A DNA stretch of 64,000 bases from VBDM01 sp035702665 (GTDB lineage: Bacteria; Pseudomonadota; Gammaproteobacteria; Burkholderiales; SG8-39): assembly GCA_035702665.1 (NCBI GenBank), contig DASSQD010000069.1:1-64000 (forward strand), in the 5' to 3' direction. The first letter of the stretch is position 1. Each line of letters opens with the position of its first letter. This document shows, one piece after another, positions 41,215 through 49,429 of the stretch. The notes beneath the pieces were generated by a model. The model did not search any database, was not told the origin of the DNA, and saw nothing but the letters and a program-made list of their open reading frames with translations. A program made the position numbers and the translations under genes.

Positions 41215-43812
41215 CTAGGGCTTCGACTCCGGCGGAGGGGTCGTTCCCACCTGGACCAGCGGTTCGTTGATGTCGGGCGGGGGCGGACGCCGTTCGCGCT
41301 TCGCCGGAACGAACTCGGCGTCCGGCGGAAGCTCGATGGGGCCCGATGTGCGCGTCTGAACCATCTCCAGGCCGCTGTCACGCAGCGCGCGCTCGATCTC
41401 GGCGGGATCCGGCTCGCGCAGCTCCGGCGGTTCACGCCTCGCGGGAGCAGGTGCAGCCGATGGCGCGTGCGTCTCGACCGGTACCTGCACCGGCTCGTGC
41501 GCCGCAACGGGTGCCTGCACCGGCTCCTGCGTCGCAGCTTCGAGCGAACGCAGCTCGTCGGGCGTAGGTGCGACCGGAGAACGAGAGTCGGGACGAGGTT
41601 GCCGTTGACGCTGCTCGTCGTTGCGATTGGACGAGCCCTGACCCGGGATGTCTCGGCGCTCGCCTCGATCTCCGCGGTCCCGGCCGCCGCGGCGTCTGCG
41701 CCGGCCTCCATGCTCGCCTTCCCTGCGCTCGTTGCCCTGCTGTGGCGGACGTTCGGGTTGGCCCTGCTGTTCGTGAGGGCGCTCCTGGCGTTGCGGCTGG
41801 CGGTCGCCGTGCTGCTGGTCCCGCTGCTGCCGGTCTCCCCGGTCCTGTCGCTGGGGACGATCGCCGCGGCCTTCGCGCCGATCTCCCCCCCGCTGCTCGC
41901 CGCGGCCCTCGCCGCGCTGGCGGAAGCGATCGCGATCTCCACGATCGCGATCTCCACGATCACGACGAGGTTCTTGCCGCTCGGGGCGCGTCTCGCGCCG
42001 CGGGGGCTGGGCCGGCGCGGCTTGCGCCTGCGCTCGGGGTGGGGCTTCGCCAGCGAGCCAGCTGAAGAATTTGCCGAGGAATCCCTGCTGCGGCGCGCCG
42101 GCCGGCCGCGGCTCGGCGCGCACCGCCTGCGACTCGGGCCGCAGGGGCTGCAGGGCCGGCGCTCCCATGGGCGCGGGCCGCTCCGGGATGACACCCCGCA
42201 CAGCTGGTTGCAGTCGCGGCGGACGCGCGTCCTCGGACGCCTGCTCCTTCGCCTGTTCCTCCGCGGGCGCGCTCACCATGTTGTAGCTGGCGGGTAGGGC
42301 GTCGGACTGATTCAGATCGTCGTGACGAAGGCGATCGACCTTGTAGTTCGGCGTTTCCAGGTGCGTGTTCGGGATCAGCACGACGTTCACCTTGAGGCGC
42401 GCCTCGATCGAATGGATGTCGGCTCGCTTCTCGTTCAGCAGGAAAGTTGCGACGTCCACCGGGACCTGGGCGTGCACGGCGGCGCTGTTTTCCTTCATCG
42501 CCTCCTCCTGGATGATGCGCAGGATGTGCAGAGCCGTGGATTCGGTGCCGCGAATGTGCCCGGTACCGTTGCATCGCGGGCAGGTGATGTTGCTGCCCTC
42601 GCCGAGCGAGGGCCGCAGCCGCTGGCGCGACAGCTCCATCAGGCCGAAGCGCGAGATCTTGCCCATCTGGACGCGCGCGCGGTCGTAGCGCAGCGCATCG
42701 CGCAGCCGGTTCTCGACTTCGCGCTGGTTGCGCTGGTTCTCCATATCGATGAAGTCGATGACGATCAGGCCGCCCAGGTCGCGCAGCCGCAGCTGGCGCG
42801 CGATCTCTTCGGCGGCCTCGAGATTGGTGTTGAACGCCGTCTGCTCGATGTCGTGCCCGCGCGTGGCGCGCGCCGAGTTGACGTCGATGGATACCAGCGC
42901 CTCGGTGTGGTCGATCACGACCGCGCCGCCCGCGGGCAGCGAGACCTGGCGCGAATACGCCGTCTCGATCTGGTGCTCGATCTGGAAACGCGAGAACAGC
43001 GGTACGTCGTCGTGATAGCGTTTCACGCGCCCGACGTTGTCGGGCATGACGTTGCTCATGAAGGCCAGCGTCTGCTCGTAGATCGGGTCGGTATCGATCA
43101 GGATTTCGCCGATGTCGGGCTGGAAGTAGTCGCGCACCGCGCGGATCACGAGGCTGCCTTCCTGGTAGATCAGGAAGGGCGCGGGGTTGAGCAGCTTGCC
43201 GTCGGGATCGCGCGCGGGCTGGGTCGCCTCGACGATCTTTCCCCAGAGCTTGAGGAGATAGCTGAGGTCCCACTGCAGCTCTTCGTAGGAGCGCCCGATG
43301 CCGGCGGTGCGGCCGATAAGGCTCATCCCCGGGGGCGTTTCCAGCTTGTCCATGATCTCGCGCAGCTCGTCGCGGTCCTCGCCCTCGACACGGCGCGAGA
43401 CGCCGCCGCCGCGCGGATTGTTCGGCATGAGCACGAGGTAGCGGCCCGCGAGGCTGATGAAGGTCGTGAGGGCAGCGCCCTTGTTGCCGCGCTCGTCCTT
43501 CTCGACCTGGACGATCAGCTCGTCGCCTTCGGAGATCGCGTCCTGGATGCGGGCGCGTCCGACGTCGATCCCGGGCTTGAAGTACTGGCGGGCGACTTCC
43601 TTGAACGGAAGGAACCCGTGGCGCTCGGTGCCGTAGTCGACGAACGCGGCTTCGAGGCTGGGCTCTACGCGGGTGATGACACCCTTGTAGATATTGCTCT
43701 TCCGCTGCTCTTTTGCGGCCGATTCAATGTCGAGGTCTATCAGTTTCTGGCCATCGACAATCGCGACACGGAGTTCTTCGGCCTGTGTCGCATTAAAAAG
43801 CATGCGCTTCAT
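41215..43812 (-). CDS. rne: Ribonuclease E
   Basis: 865 residues. The N-terminal catalytic half has an S1 domain (about 38-120), the DNase I-like core with metal aspartates D310 and D353 (VIDFIDMENQRN), and the zinc-link CPRCNGTG at 411-418. The C-terminal 360 residues are disordered, full of Arg, Gln, Asp, Gly and Pro (repeats of RGDRD type), the expected scaffold and RNA-binding tail of a degradosome. It processes rRNA and tRNA and starts mRNA decay. MKRMLFNATQAEEL at 43812 with GGAG eight bases upstream is the chosen start. It is divergent from rluC, as in many proteobacteria. Confidence 0.97.
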   Translation of the reverse strand: MKRMLFNATQAEELRVAIVDGQKLIDLDIESAAKEQRKSNIYKGVITRVEPSLEAAFVDYGTERHGFLPFKEVARQYFKPGIDVGRARIQDAISEGDELIVQVEKDERGNKGAALTTFISLAGRYLVLMPNNPRGGGVSRRVEGEDRDELREIMDKLETPPGMSLIGRTAGIGRSYEELQWDLSYLLKLWGKIVEATQPARDPDGKLLNPAPFLIYQEGSLVIRAVRDYFQPDIGEILIDTDPIYEQTLAFMSNVMPDNVGRVKRYHDDVPLFSRFQIEHQIETAYSRQVSLPAGGAVVIDHTEALVSIDVNSARATRGHDIEQTAFNTNLEAAEEIARQLRLRDLGGLIVIDFIDMENQRNQREVENRLRDALRYDRARVQMGKISRFGLMELSRQRLRPSLGEGSNITCPRCNGTGHIRGTESTALHILRIIQEEAMKENSAAVHAQVPVDVATFLLNEKRADIHSIEARLKVNVVLIPNTHLETPNYKVDRLRHDDLNQSDALPASYNMVSAPAEEQAKEQASEDARPPRLQPAVRGVIPERPAPMGAPALQPLRPESQAVRAEPRPAGAPQQGFLGKFFSWLAGEAPPRAQAQAAPAQPPRRETRPERQEPRRDRGDRDRGDRDRFRQRGEGRGEQRGGDRREGRGDRPQRQDRGDRQQRDQQHGDRQPQRQERPHEQQGQPERPPQQGNERREGEHGGRRRRRGGRDRGDRGERRDIPGQGSSNRNDEQRQRQPRPDSRSPVAPTPDELRSLEAATQEPVQAPVAAHEPVQVPVETHAPSAAPAPARREPPELREPDPAEIERALRDSGLEMVQTRTSGPIELPPDAEFVPAKRERRPPPPDINEPLVQVGTTPPPESKP

Positions 43813-44183
43813 TCGTTTTTCTCCCGCGCGCACGGGCAGGACAAACCAAGGCCTGTTGTGAAGGCTAGCTTCGCATCGGTGATCGCTGGATCATGGAACG
43901 CGTTGTTGGTCTGTCGTCCCGGACTCTGCATTGCAGAACCCGTGGAATCTGCCGATATGCTGTCGGCGCGCTGTTCTATTACTATCTAGTTAATTTTCAC
44001 TGGTTGGATAACCAACCGCCTTTGCGGCTTCGGGTTCCTGCGCGGAGCGATGGACCTTGCGCCATCGGCGGCATTGGAACCGGGGACAGGGTAGCCAGTC
44101 TTGTCTGGGGGCGAGAAAATCCGCACCTTCGCATGTACAAGCAGCCGTCCCGCAACGGAAGCAGCGCGCAGATCATAAACAAA
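43813..44183. other. 371-base rne/rluC divergent intergenic region
   Basis: The only gap above 300 bases. It holds the leader of rne on the minus strand and of rluC on the plus strand. Visible structure: a perfect 6-base stem GGTTGG-ATAA-CCAACC at 44002-44017, a 13-base palindrome TCTGCATTGCAGA at 43925-43937, and an AT-rich stretch around 43975-44000 likely to contain promoters. Long rne leaders often mediate autoregulation of RNase E, which would fit the hairpin, but this is inference. No convincing small ORF was found. Confidence 0.6.
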
Positions 44184-45113
44184 ATGAAGGATTTAAGCAA
44201 CGTCGCTTCGGTCGAGGTCGATTCCGCAAGCGAAGGCCAGCGCGTTGACAACTTCCTGATGCGCGTATGCAAGGGCGTGCCGCGCAGCCATATCTATAGG
44301 GTCCTGCGCACCGGGGAGGTGAGGGTCAACAGCCGGCGGGTCGACGCGACCTACAGGCTGCGGCCGGGCGACAGGGTGCGCATTCCGCCGCTGCGCAGGG
44401 CCGATCGGCCCGCCAAGGCGGCACCGCCCGTTTCGTCGCTGCCCCCGGTCGTCCACGAGGACGATGCGTTGCTTGTCGTCGACAAGCCTGCCGGGCTCGC
44501 AGTCCACGGCGGGAGCGGAGTCAGCTTCGGCGTGATCGAGCAGTTCCGCGCGGCGAGGCCCGAGCTGAAATTCCTGGAGCTTGTGCATCGTCTCGACCGG
44601 GACACGTCGGGCCTGCTCATCCTGGCCAAGAAGCGCTCGGCGCTCACGGCGCTCCACGCGGCGCTCCGCGAGGGGAGGATGCACAAGCGCTATCTCGCGC
44701 TGGTCCTGGGGAAATGGCGGGAAGAGGAGCGCCGCATCGACCTGCCGTTGCGGAAGTACGTGACGAAATCGGGGGAACGCCGGGTGAGCGTGCACCGCGA
44801 AGGGCGCGAGTCGCAGACGCTGTTTCGCCGCGAGCGATCGCTGCGCGACTTCACCCTGCTTTCGGCGGACCTCCTTACCGGGCGCACTCACCAGATCCGC
44901 GTCCACCTCGCCCACCTCGGCTTTCCGGTCGCAGGCGACGAGAAGTACGGCGATTTCGAGCGCAACCGCGCGCTCGCGAAGCAGGGCCTGCCGCGTCTGT
45001 TCCTCCACGCCTCCGACCTGGAATTCCTGCATCCGGCAAGCGGGGAGCCGATAAGGCTCCATTCGCCGCTGCCGGCGCCTCTCCTGCGCTTTCTGGACAC
45101 CCTCGAGGCGTGA
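44184..45113 (+). CDS. rluC: 23S rRNA pseudouridine synthase RluC
   Basis: 309 residues: an S4 RNA-binding domain (about 18-75, EGQRVDNFLMRV) and a catalytic domain with the nucleophile D138 in LVHRLDRDTSGLL and the RTHQIRVHLAHLGFPVAGDEKYG segment. It modifies uridines in domain V and nearby of 23S rRNA; RluC is preferred over RluD because of context beside rne. The ATG at 44184 matches the family N terminus; longer in-frame starts lie in the non-coding region. The stop shares one base with the next ATG. Confidence 0.93.
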   Translation: MKDLSNVASVEVDSASEGQRVDNFLMRVCKGVPRSHIYRVLRTGEVRVNSRRVDATYRLRPGDRVRIPPLRRADRPAKAAPPVSSLPPVVHEDDALLVVDKPAGLAVHGGSGVSFGVIEQFRAARPELKFLELVHRLDRDTSGLLILAKKRSALTALHAALREGRMHKRYLALVLGKWREEERRIDLPLRKYVTKSGERRVSVHREGRESQTLFRRERSLRDFTLLSADLLTGRTHQIRVHLAHLGFPVAGDEKYGDFERNRALAKQGLPRLFLHASDLEFLHPASGEPIRLHSPLPAPLLRFLDTLEA

Positions 45114-45763
45114 TGCGCTACGCGCTGCTGGTATTCGACTGGGACGGCACGCTGATCGACTCGGCCGCAGCGATTGTCCACAGCATCCAGTCGGCTTGCC
45201 GCGACCTCGGACTGCCCGTGCCCGACGACGCGCGCGCCAGCCATGTGATCGGTCTCGGGCTGCAGGACGCGCTCGCCTACGCCGTGCCGGGGCTCCCCGA
45301 GGCGGACTACGGCAGAATGGTCGAGCGTTACCGCCTGCATTTCCTCGCCCGGGACGCGGCGATCCCGCTGTTCCCGGGCGCGGCAGCTTTGCTTTCGGCG
45401 CTTCGCGATAGCGGACATGTTCTCGCCGTCGCCACCGGAAAGAGCCGCAAGGGCCTCGCGCGGGCGCTGGACAATACCGGCCTGCGGCCGCTGTTCGCCG
45501 CGTCGCGCTGCGCCGACGAGTGCTCACCCAAGCCGGCACCCGACATGCTGCTCGAGCTGATGAACGAGCTCGGCACCAGCGAAGCGAACACGCTCATGAT
45601 CGGCGATACGGTGCACGACCTGCAGATGGCGGCGCGCGCCGGCGTGCCCGCCGTCGCGGTGAGCTACGGCGCGCACGCCAGGGCCGATCTCGAGGCGCTG
45701 GCGCCGCTTGCCTGCGTCGACAGCATCGAGGAGCTGACCCTATGGCTGCGGCGGAACGCGTGA
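45113..45763 (+). CDS. HAD-family phosphoglycolate phosphatase-like hydrolase
   Basis: 216 residues. HAD motif I is FDWDGTLID with D9 and D11, motif II falls in AVATGKSRKGL, motif III lysine in SPKPAPDML and motif IV in MIGDTVHDLQMA. A helical cap (about 20-85) marks subclass I, like Gph and pyrophosphatases. It begins in a TGATG overlap with rluC, an order conserved in betaproteobacteria. Substrate is likely a small phosphate ester such as phosphoglycolate. Confidence 0.87.
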   Translation: MRYALLVFDWDGTLIDSAAAIVHSIQSACRDLGLPVPDDARASHVIGLGLQDALAYAVPGLPEADYGRMVERYRLHFLARDAAIPLFPGAAALLSALRDSGHVLAVATGKSRKGLARALDNTGLRPLFAASRCADECSPKPAPDMLLELMNELGTSEANTLMIGDTVHDLQMAARAGVPAVAVSYGAHARADLEALAPLACVDSIEELTLWLRRNA

Positions 45764-46104
45764 TCTGCGCGAGCGCCGACCTCGCCGACGGCGGGGATGG
45801 CGTACGCTTCGAGGTCGACGTCGACGGGAAACCCGAGCCGGCATTCGCCGTGCGCTACGCCGGGCGTGTCTATGCGTACCTCAACCGTTGTGCGCACATG
45901 CCCATGGAGCTGGACTGGAAGGCCGGCAAGTTCTTTGATGCTTGGGGCCTGCATTTGATATGCTCGACGCACGGCGCCACTTACGCGCCGGACACGGGCC
46001 GATGCGTTCGCGGGCCCTGCTTCGAGGAAGGGCTCGTATCCATTCCCGTCGAGGAGCGCGACGGCCGGGTCTTCGTGAAAGGCAATCCTTATGGCCGAGG
46101 CTGA
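45742..46104 (+). CDS. Rieske 2Fe-2S ferredoxin-like protein
   Basis: 120 residues with the full Rieske motif: C50 and H52 in NRCAHM, C74 and H77 in ICSTHGAT. It is a small single-domain Rieske protein, as in dioxygenase ferredoxins or nitrite-reductase small subunits. It overlaps the upstream phosphatase by 22 bases and the downstream sppA by 14, so it is translated within one operon. Its electron partner is unknown; the same rluC-gph-Rieske-sppA order is widespread in betaproteobacteria. Confidence 0.88.
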   Translation: MAAAERVICASADLADGGDGVRFEVDVDGKPEPAFAVRYAGRVYAYLNRCAHMPMELDWKAGKFFDAWGLHLICSTHGATYAPDTGRCVRGPCFEEGLVSIPVEERDGRVFVKGNPYGRG

Positions 46105-47032
46105 CTGGGAAAGAGGACTGATAGAGAAACTGGCGGGTGCCGCCCTCAAGGAGCAGCGGCGCGCCCGCCGCTGGGGCATATTCTTCAAGCTCCTCACCTT
46201 CGCCTATCTCACGGTGATCATTCTGCTGGTGCTCGATTGGCGCGCGCCGGATTCGCTCGCCGGGGGCAGGCACACGGCGCTGGTGGACGTGGTCGGCGTG
46301 ATCGACGCGAGGGGCGACTCGAGCGCCGACCGCGTGACCGAGGCGCTGCAGAGCGCGTTCAAGAACAAGAACACGGCGGGCGTGATCCTGCGCATCAACT
46401 CGCCCGGCGGCAGCCCGGTCCAGGCGGGGATCATCTACGACGAGATTCGCAGGCTGCGCGGGCTCTATCCGAACATTCCGATGTATGCGGTCGTCGAGGA
46501 CATCTGCGCCTCGGGCGGCTACTACATCGCCTCGGCGGCGGACAAGATCTACGTCGACAAGGCGAGCATCATCGGGTCGATCGGCGTGATCATGGACGGC
46601 TGGGGCTTCACCGGAACCATGGAAAAGCTCGGCGTCGAGCGCCGCGCGCTGGTGTCTGGCGAGAACAAGGCGTTTCTCGACCCGTTCGCGCCGGTGGACG
46701 AGAAGCAGAAGCGTCACGCCCAGTCGATGCTGGACGACATCCACAAGCAGTTCATCGACGTCGTCAGGAAGGGACGCGGCAAGCGGCTGAAGGAAACGCC
46801 GGATGTCTTCTCGGGCCTGATGTGGACCGGGGACCGCAGCATCGAACTCGGCCTCGCCGACGGCTTCGGCAGCGTGGATTACGTGGCGCGCGAGGTGATC
46901 AAGGCCGAGGACGTCCTCGATTTCACGAGGAAGCAGGACTTCACCGAGCGCTTCGCGAGGCGCTTCGGCGCAACCTTGGCCGGAGCCCTGTCGAAGGTGC
47001 TGTCGCAGCAGGGGGCGCCGAGCCTGCGTTAG
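46091..47032 (+). CDS. sppA: Signal peptide peptidase SppA-type S49 peptidase
   Basis: 313 residues, the short single-domain form. One membrane span (about 30-48) is followed by the S49 protease domain with nucleophile S141 (DICASGGYYIAS) and likely general base K193 (SGENKAFLDPF). It is anchored in the inner membrane with the active site in the periplasm and degrades cleaved signal peptides. It begins inside the Rieske gene and ends in a four-base overlap with a convergent methyltransferase gene. Confidence 0.92.
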   Translation: MAEADWERGLIEKLAGAALKEQRRARRWGIFFKLLTFAYLTVIILLVLDWRAPDSLAGGRHTALVDVVGVIDARGDSSADRVTEALQSAFKNKNTAGVILRINSPGGSPVQAGIIYDEIRRLRGLYPNIPMYAVVEDICASGGYYIASAADKIYVDKASIIGSIGVIMDGWGFTGTMEKLGVERRALVSGENKAFLDPFAPVDEKQKRHAQSMLDDIHKQFIDVVRKGRGKRLKETPDVFSGLMWTGDRSIELGLADGFGSVDYVAREVIKAEDVLDFTRKQDFTERFARRFGATLAGALSKVLSQQGAPSLR

Positions 47033-47748
47033 CCGCGCGACAGCACCAGGAAGACCGTCGGCCGACCCTTGAGCCTGGGCGCGTCGCGGCGCCAGGCCGC
47101 CGCCGGCCGTGTTTTTACCATTTCCGATTCCAGGGTCAGGTCGGCGGCGACGCACACGAGCGTGTCGTCGCGCAGGGCGCGGAGCATCGCGGCGAGCGTC
47201 GCGTCGTTACGGTAGGGCGTCTCGATGAATATCTGGGTCTGGTCCAGGCGGGCCGACTGGCGCTCGAGGTCTTTCAGGGTTGCGGCGAGGTCGTGCGGCT
47301 TCACCGGCAGATAACCGTGAAAGACGAAGCGCTGCCCCTCCAGGCCCGACGCGGCGAGGGCGAGCATCAGCGAGGAGGGGCCGCTCAGCGGGACGACGCG
47401 CACGCCCTTGTCGTGCGCCATCTTCACCAGCGCCGCCCCGGGATCCGCGACCGCGGGCAGGCCGGCTTCGGAGAGCAGGCCGGCGTCGCGGCCGTCGAGC
47501 ACGGGCGCGAGCAGCAGCGCGATCTCGCCGGCGGGCGTGTTGTGGTCGAGGCGTTCGATACGCACTTCCTGCAGCGCGCGCGGGAGTCCGATCCGCTTCA
47601 GGAGGGCGCGGGCCGACTTGGGGTGCTCGGCGATGAAGTAGTCGAGGGTTCGCGCCCGGTCGAGCGCGCCCGCGGGAATGACGGCTTCGGCCGCGGTCTC
47701 GCCCAGAGTATTCGGCAGCAGGTAGAGCGCTCCCGGGTCAGACGACAT
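47029..47748 (-). CDS. SAM-dependent methyltransferase of the RsmI/tetrapyrrole methylase family
   Basis: 239 residues. The family motifs are the N-terminal LYLLPNTLGE, the GLLSEAGLPAVADPGAALV glycine-rich segment and VVPLSGPSSLMLALAASGLEG. This is a shorter paralogue of RsmI, which 2'-O-methylates C1402 of 16S rRNA; whether this one acts on rRNA is not shown. It overlaps the maf gene by 11 bases and is its operon partner. Confidence 0.83.
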   Translation of the reverse strand: MSSDPGALYLLPNTLGETAAEAVIPAGALDRARTLDYFIAEHPKSARALLKRIGLPRALQEVRIERLDHNTPAGEIALLLAPVLDGRDAGLLSEAGLPAVADPGAALVKMAHDKGVRVVPLSGPSSLMLALAASGLEGQRFVFHGYLPVKPHDLAATLKDLERQSARLDQTQIFIETPYRNDATLAAMLRALRDDTLVCVAADLTLESEMVKTRPAAAWRRDAPRLKGRPTVFLVLSRG

Positions 47749-48328
47749 CGAATCCCTGCGCGCGCAGCAGGTCGACGAGGGCGATCAGCGGCAGGCCGAT
47801 AAGCGCGGTCGGATCCTCGCTCTCCATCTTCGCGATGAGCGCGATGCCCAAGCCCTCCGACTTGGCGCTGCCGGCGCAATCATACGGTTCTTCCCTCGTG
47901 AGATAGCGCTCGATCGTTGCGTCGTCCATCGTGCGGAAGGTCACACGGCAACGCACGACCCGCGCTTCCGTCGCCCCGGTACGAGTGTTGTGGACGCACA
48001 CCGCGGTGTGAAAGAGCGCTTCACGGCCGGACAGAGCGCGCAGCTGGCGAGCGGCATTCTCGCGGGTCACGGGCTTGCCGAAGATCTCGCCGTCGCACAC
48101 GGCGACTTGGTCGCTGCCGATGACGAGGCTGTCGGGGAAGTTGGCGGAGACGGCCGTCGCTTTTAATTCGGCGAGGCGGCAGGCCATGACCTCGGGCGCT
48201 TCGGCGGGCCGGCGCTCCTCGGGCACCTGCGGACTCGCGACGGAGAACGAGACGCCGAGCCGCTCGAGCAGCGCGCGACGGTAAGGCGAGGTGGATGCTA
48301 GGACGAGCCGGGTTATCGCCCTTTGCAT
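47738..48328 (-). CDS. Maf/YceF family nucleoside triphosphate pyrophosphatase
   Basis: 196 residues. The Maf N-terminal motif LVLASTSPYRRALLERLG and the VIGSDQVAV segment are present; SDQV rather than ADTVV marks the YceF type, which hydrolyses 7-methyl-GTP. The chosen ATG at 48328 precedes the conserved strand directly. It overlaps the DUF4124 gene upstream by 16 bases and the methyltransferase downstream by 11. In enterics yceF likewise adjoins yceD-rpmF, which start just beyond on the opposite strand. Confidence 0.9.
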   Translation of the reverse strand: MQRAITRLVLASTSPYRRALLERLGVSFSVASPQVPEERRPAEAPEVMACRLAELKATAVSANFPDSLVIGSDQVAVCDGEIFGKPVTRENAARQLRALSGREALFHTAVCVHNTRTGATEARVVRCRVTFRTMDDATIERYLTREEPYDCAGSAKSEGLGIALIAKMESEDPTALIGLPLIALVDLLRAQGFDVV

Positions 48329-48753
48329 TGCTCGGCGACGAGTTTTTCCTGCCGGGCGACGGCGTCGGCGGTCTCGGCTTGCACGCGACCGTCCCTCTGC
48401 CGATTCTCCAGCAGGCGGGTGAGGAGTTCCTTCTGCGTCTCGCATTGATCCGACGGCCTAGCCTCCACGGTCTTTTCCTCCTTGACCGGCGCCGAACTCG
48501 CACCGCTTGCCGGAGGGCTTGCTATCGCCGGGGCTGCGTTCGAGCTCGTCTTGGGGGGCGCTGCTGCGGGAGAGCCAAGTCTGTCCGGGACCTCGCTCGC
48601 CTTCGCGCCTTGGGGAGGTCGCTCCCCGTAATGCGTGACGCCCCGCTCATCGACCCATTTGTACACTTGAGCGGATACGGGCAGGGCGAACGCCCCAAGA
48701 AGCAGAAAGTGCAGTAACGCCCTGAACAATCTGAAGTTTCTTTTGACACTCAC
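48313..48753 (-). CDS. DUF4124 domain exported protein
   Basis: 146 residues from a GTG at 48753; ATGs at 48771 or 48789 are possible longer starts. A signal peptide (MSVKRNFR, hydrophobic core, cleavage near PVSAQV) precedes a DUF4124 motif (QVYKWVDERGVTHYGERPP), then an Ala/Pro/Ser-rich linker and a charged C-terminal helix. Function unknown; such proteins are common envelope proteins of proteobacteria. Its start region overlaps the promoter for yceD on the other strand. Confidence 0.75.
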   Translation of the reverse strand: MSVKRNFRLFRALLHFLLLGAFALPVSAQVYKWVDERGVTHYGERPPQGAKASEVPDRLGSPAAAPPKTSSNAAPAIASPPASGASSAPVKEEKTVEARPSDQCETQKELLTRLLENRQRDGRVQAETADAVARQEKLVAEQCKGR

Positions 48754-48771
48754 GGGCAAACATAATATCAT
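48743..48771 (+). promoter_or_regulatory. Sigma-70 promoter for yceD-rpmF
   Basis: A perfect TTGACA (48743-48748) is separated by exactly 17 bases from TATCAT (48766-48771). Initiation would fall near 48778, only about three bases before the yceD ATG at 48781, so the transcript may be almost leaderless. Confidence 0.65.
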
Positions 48772-48780
48772 GCGCGCTCT

Positions 48781-49206
48781 ATGTCGCAAGCGGAGGTGAT
48801 CGATGGCCTCCAGTTCGCCCGTGCCGCCCTAGAGCGGCGAGGCGTCGTGGGCATGGAGCGGTTGCCGCGCCTTGCGCAGTTGCAGTGCTCGACCGAAGGG
48901 CTGCAGTACCACTTGCGCGGGGGAAGGGTGGATAACGGCAAGCCGTGTTTGCGGCTTTCTGTAAGAGGATCGGTCAAAGCGCTGTGCCAGCGCTGCCTCG
49001 ATCCGGTCCAGATTCCCATTGCGATTGACGCCGAGCTGCAGCTCGCGGAGAACGTGCGCGAGATCTCGGAAGCCGACGACGAGATCGATCGCGTGCTTGC
49101 GTCCCGGAACATGGACGTTGCCGGGCTCGTCGAGGACGAGGTGATCCTCGAGTTGCCCATGGCTGCGCGGCATGAAGAGTGTTTATCGTACGGCAACTCG
49201 AATTGA
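48781..49206 (+). CDS. yceD: YceD family (DUF177) protein
   Basis: 141 residues with the family core SVRGSVKALCQRCLDPVQIPI containing a CxxC pair, an acidic middle, and an ending like LVEDEVILELPMAARHEEC. YceD is linked to 23S rRNA accumulation and almost always sits next to rpmF, as here (11 bases). The ATG at 48781 fits homologues; an in-frame GTG at 48796 is an alternative. A near-consensus promoter ends just upstream. Confidence 0.9.
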   Translation: MSQAEVIDGLQFARAALERRGVVGMERLPRLAQLQCSTEGLQYHLRGGRVDNGKPCLRLSVRGSVKALCQRCLDPVQIPIAIDAELQLAENVREISEADDEIDRVLASRNMDVAGLVEDEVILELPMAARHEECLSYGNSN

Positions 49207-49217
49207 AGGAGTCTCAC

Positions 49218-49397
49218 ATGGCAGTCCAGCAGAACAAGAAATCTCCCTCCAAGCGCGGCATGCACCGCGCCCATGACTTCCTGACCAACCCGCCGCTCGC
49301 GGTCGAGCCGACCACGGGCGAGGTGCACCTGCGCCACCACATCAGCCCGAGCGGCTATTATCGCGGCAAGAAAGTCGTCAAGACCAAGGGCGAGTAA
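49218..49397 (+). CDS. rpmF: 50S ribosomal protein L32
   Basis: 59 residues beginning MAVQQNKKSPSKRGMHRAHD, the classic L32 N terminus, and lacking the zinc-binding cysteines of some L32 forms. GAAGGAG lies nine bases before the ATG. It is followed by plsX after 32 bases, linking a ribosomal protein to phospholipid and fatty-acid synthesis as in most proteobacteria. Confidence 0.97.
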   Translation: MAVQQNKKSPSKRGMHRAHDFLTNPPLAVEPTTGEVHLRHHISPSGYYRGKKVVKTKGE

Positions 49398-49429
49398 GCT
49401 CGACCGGCAGGCGCGCTGCGCCTCCGCGC

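Noticed and set aside
41640..42000. CRISPR-like or tandem repeat block
   Set aside because: The short repeated bases encode the Arg/Asp/Gln-rich tail of RNase E; there are no uniform repeats with spacers.
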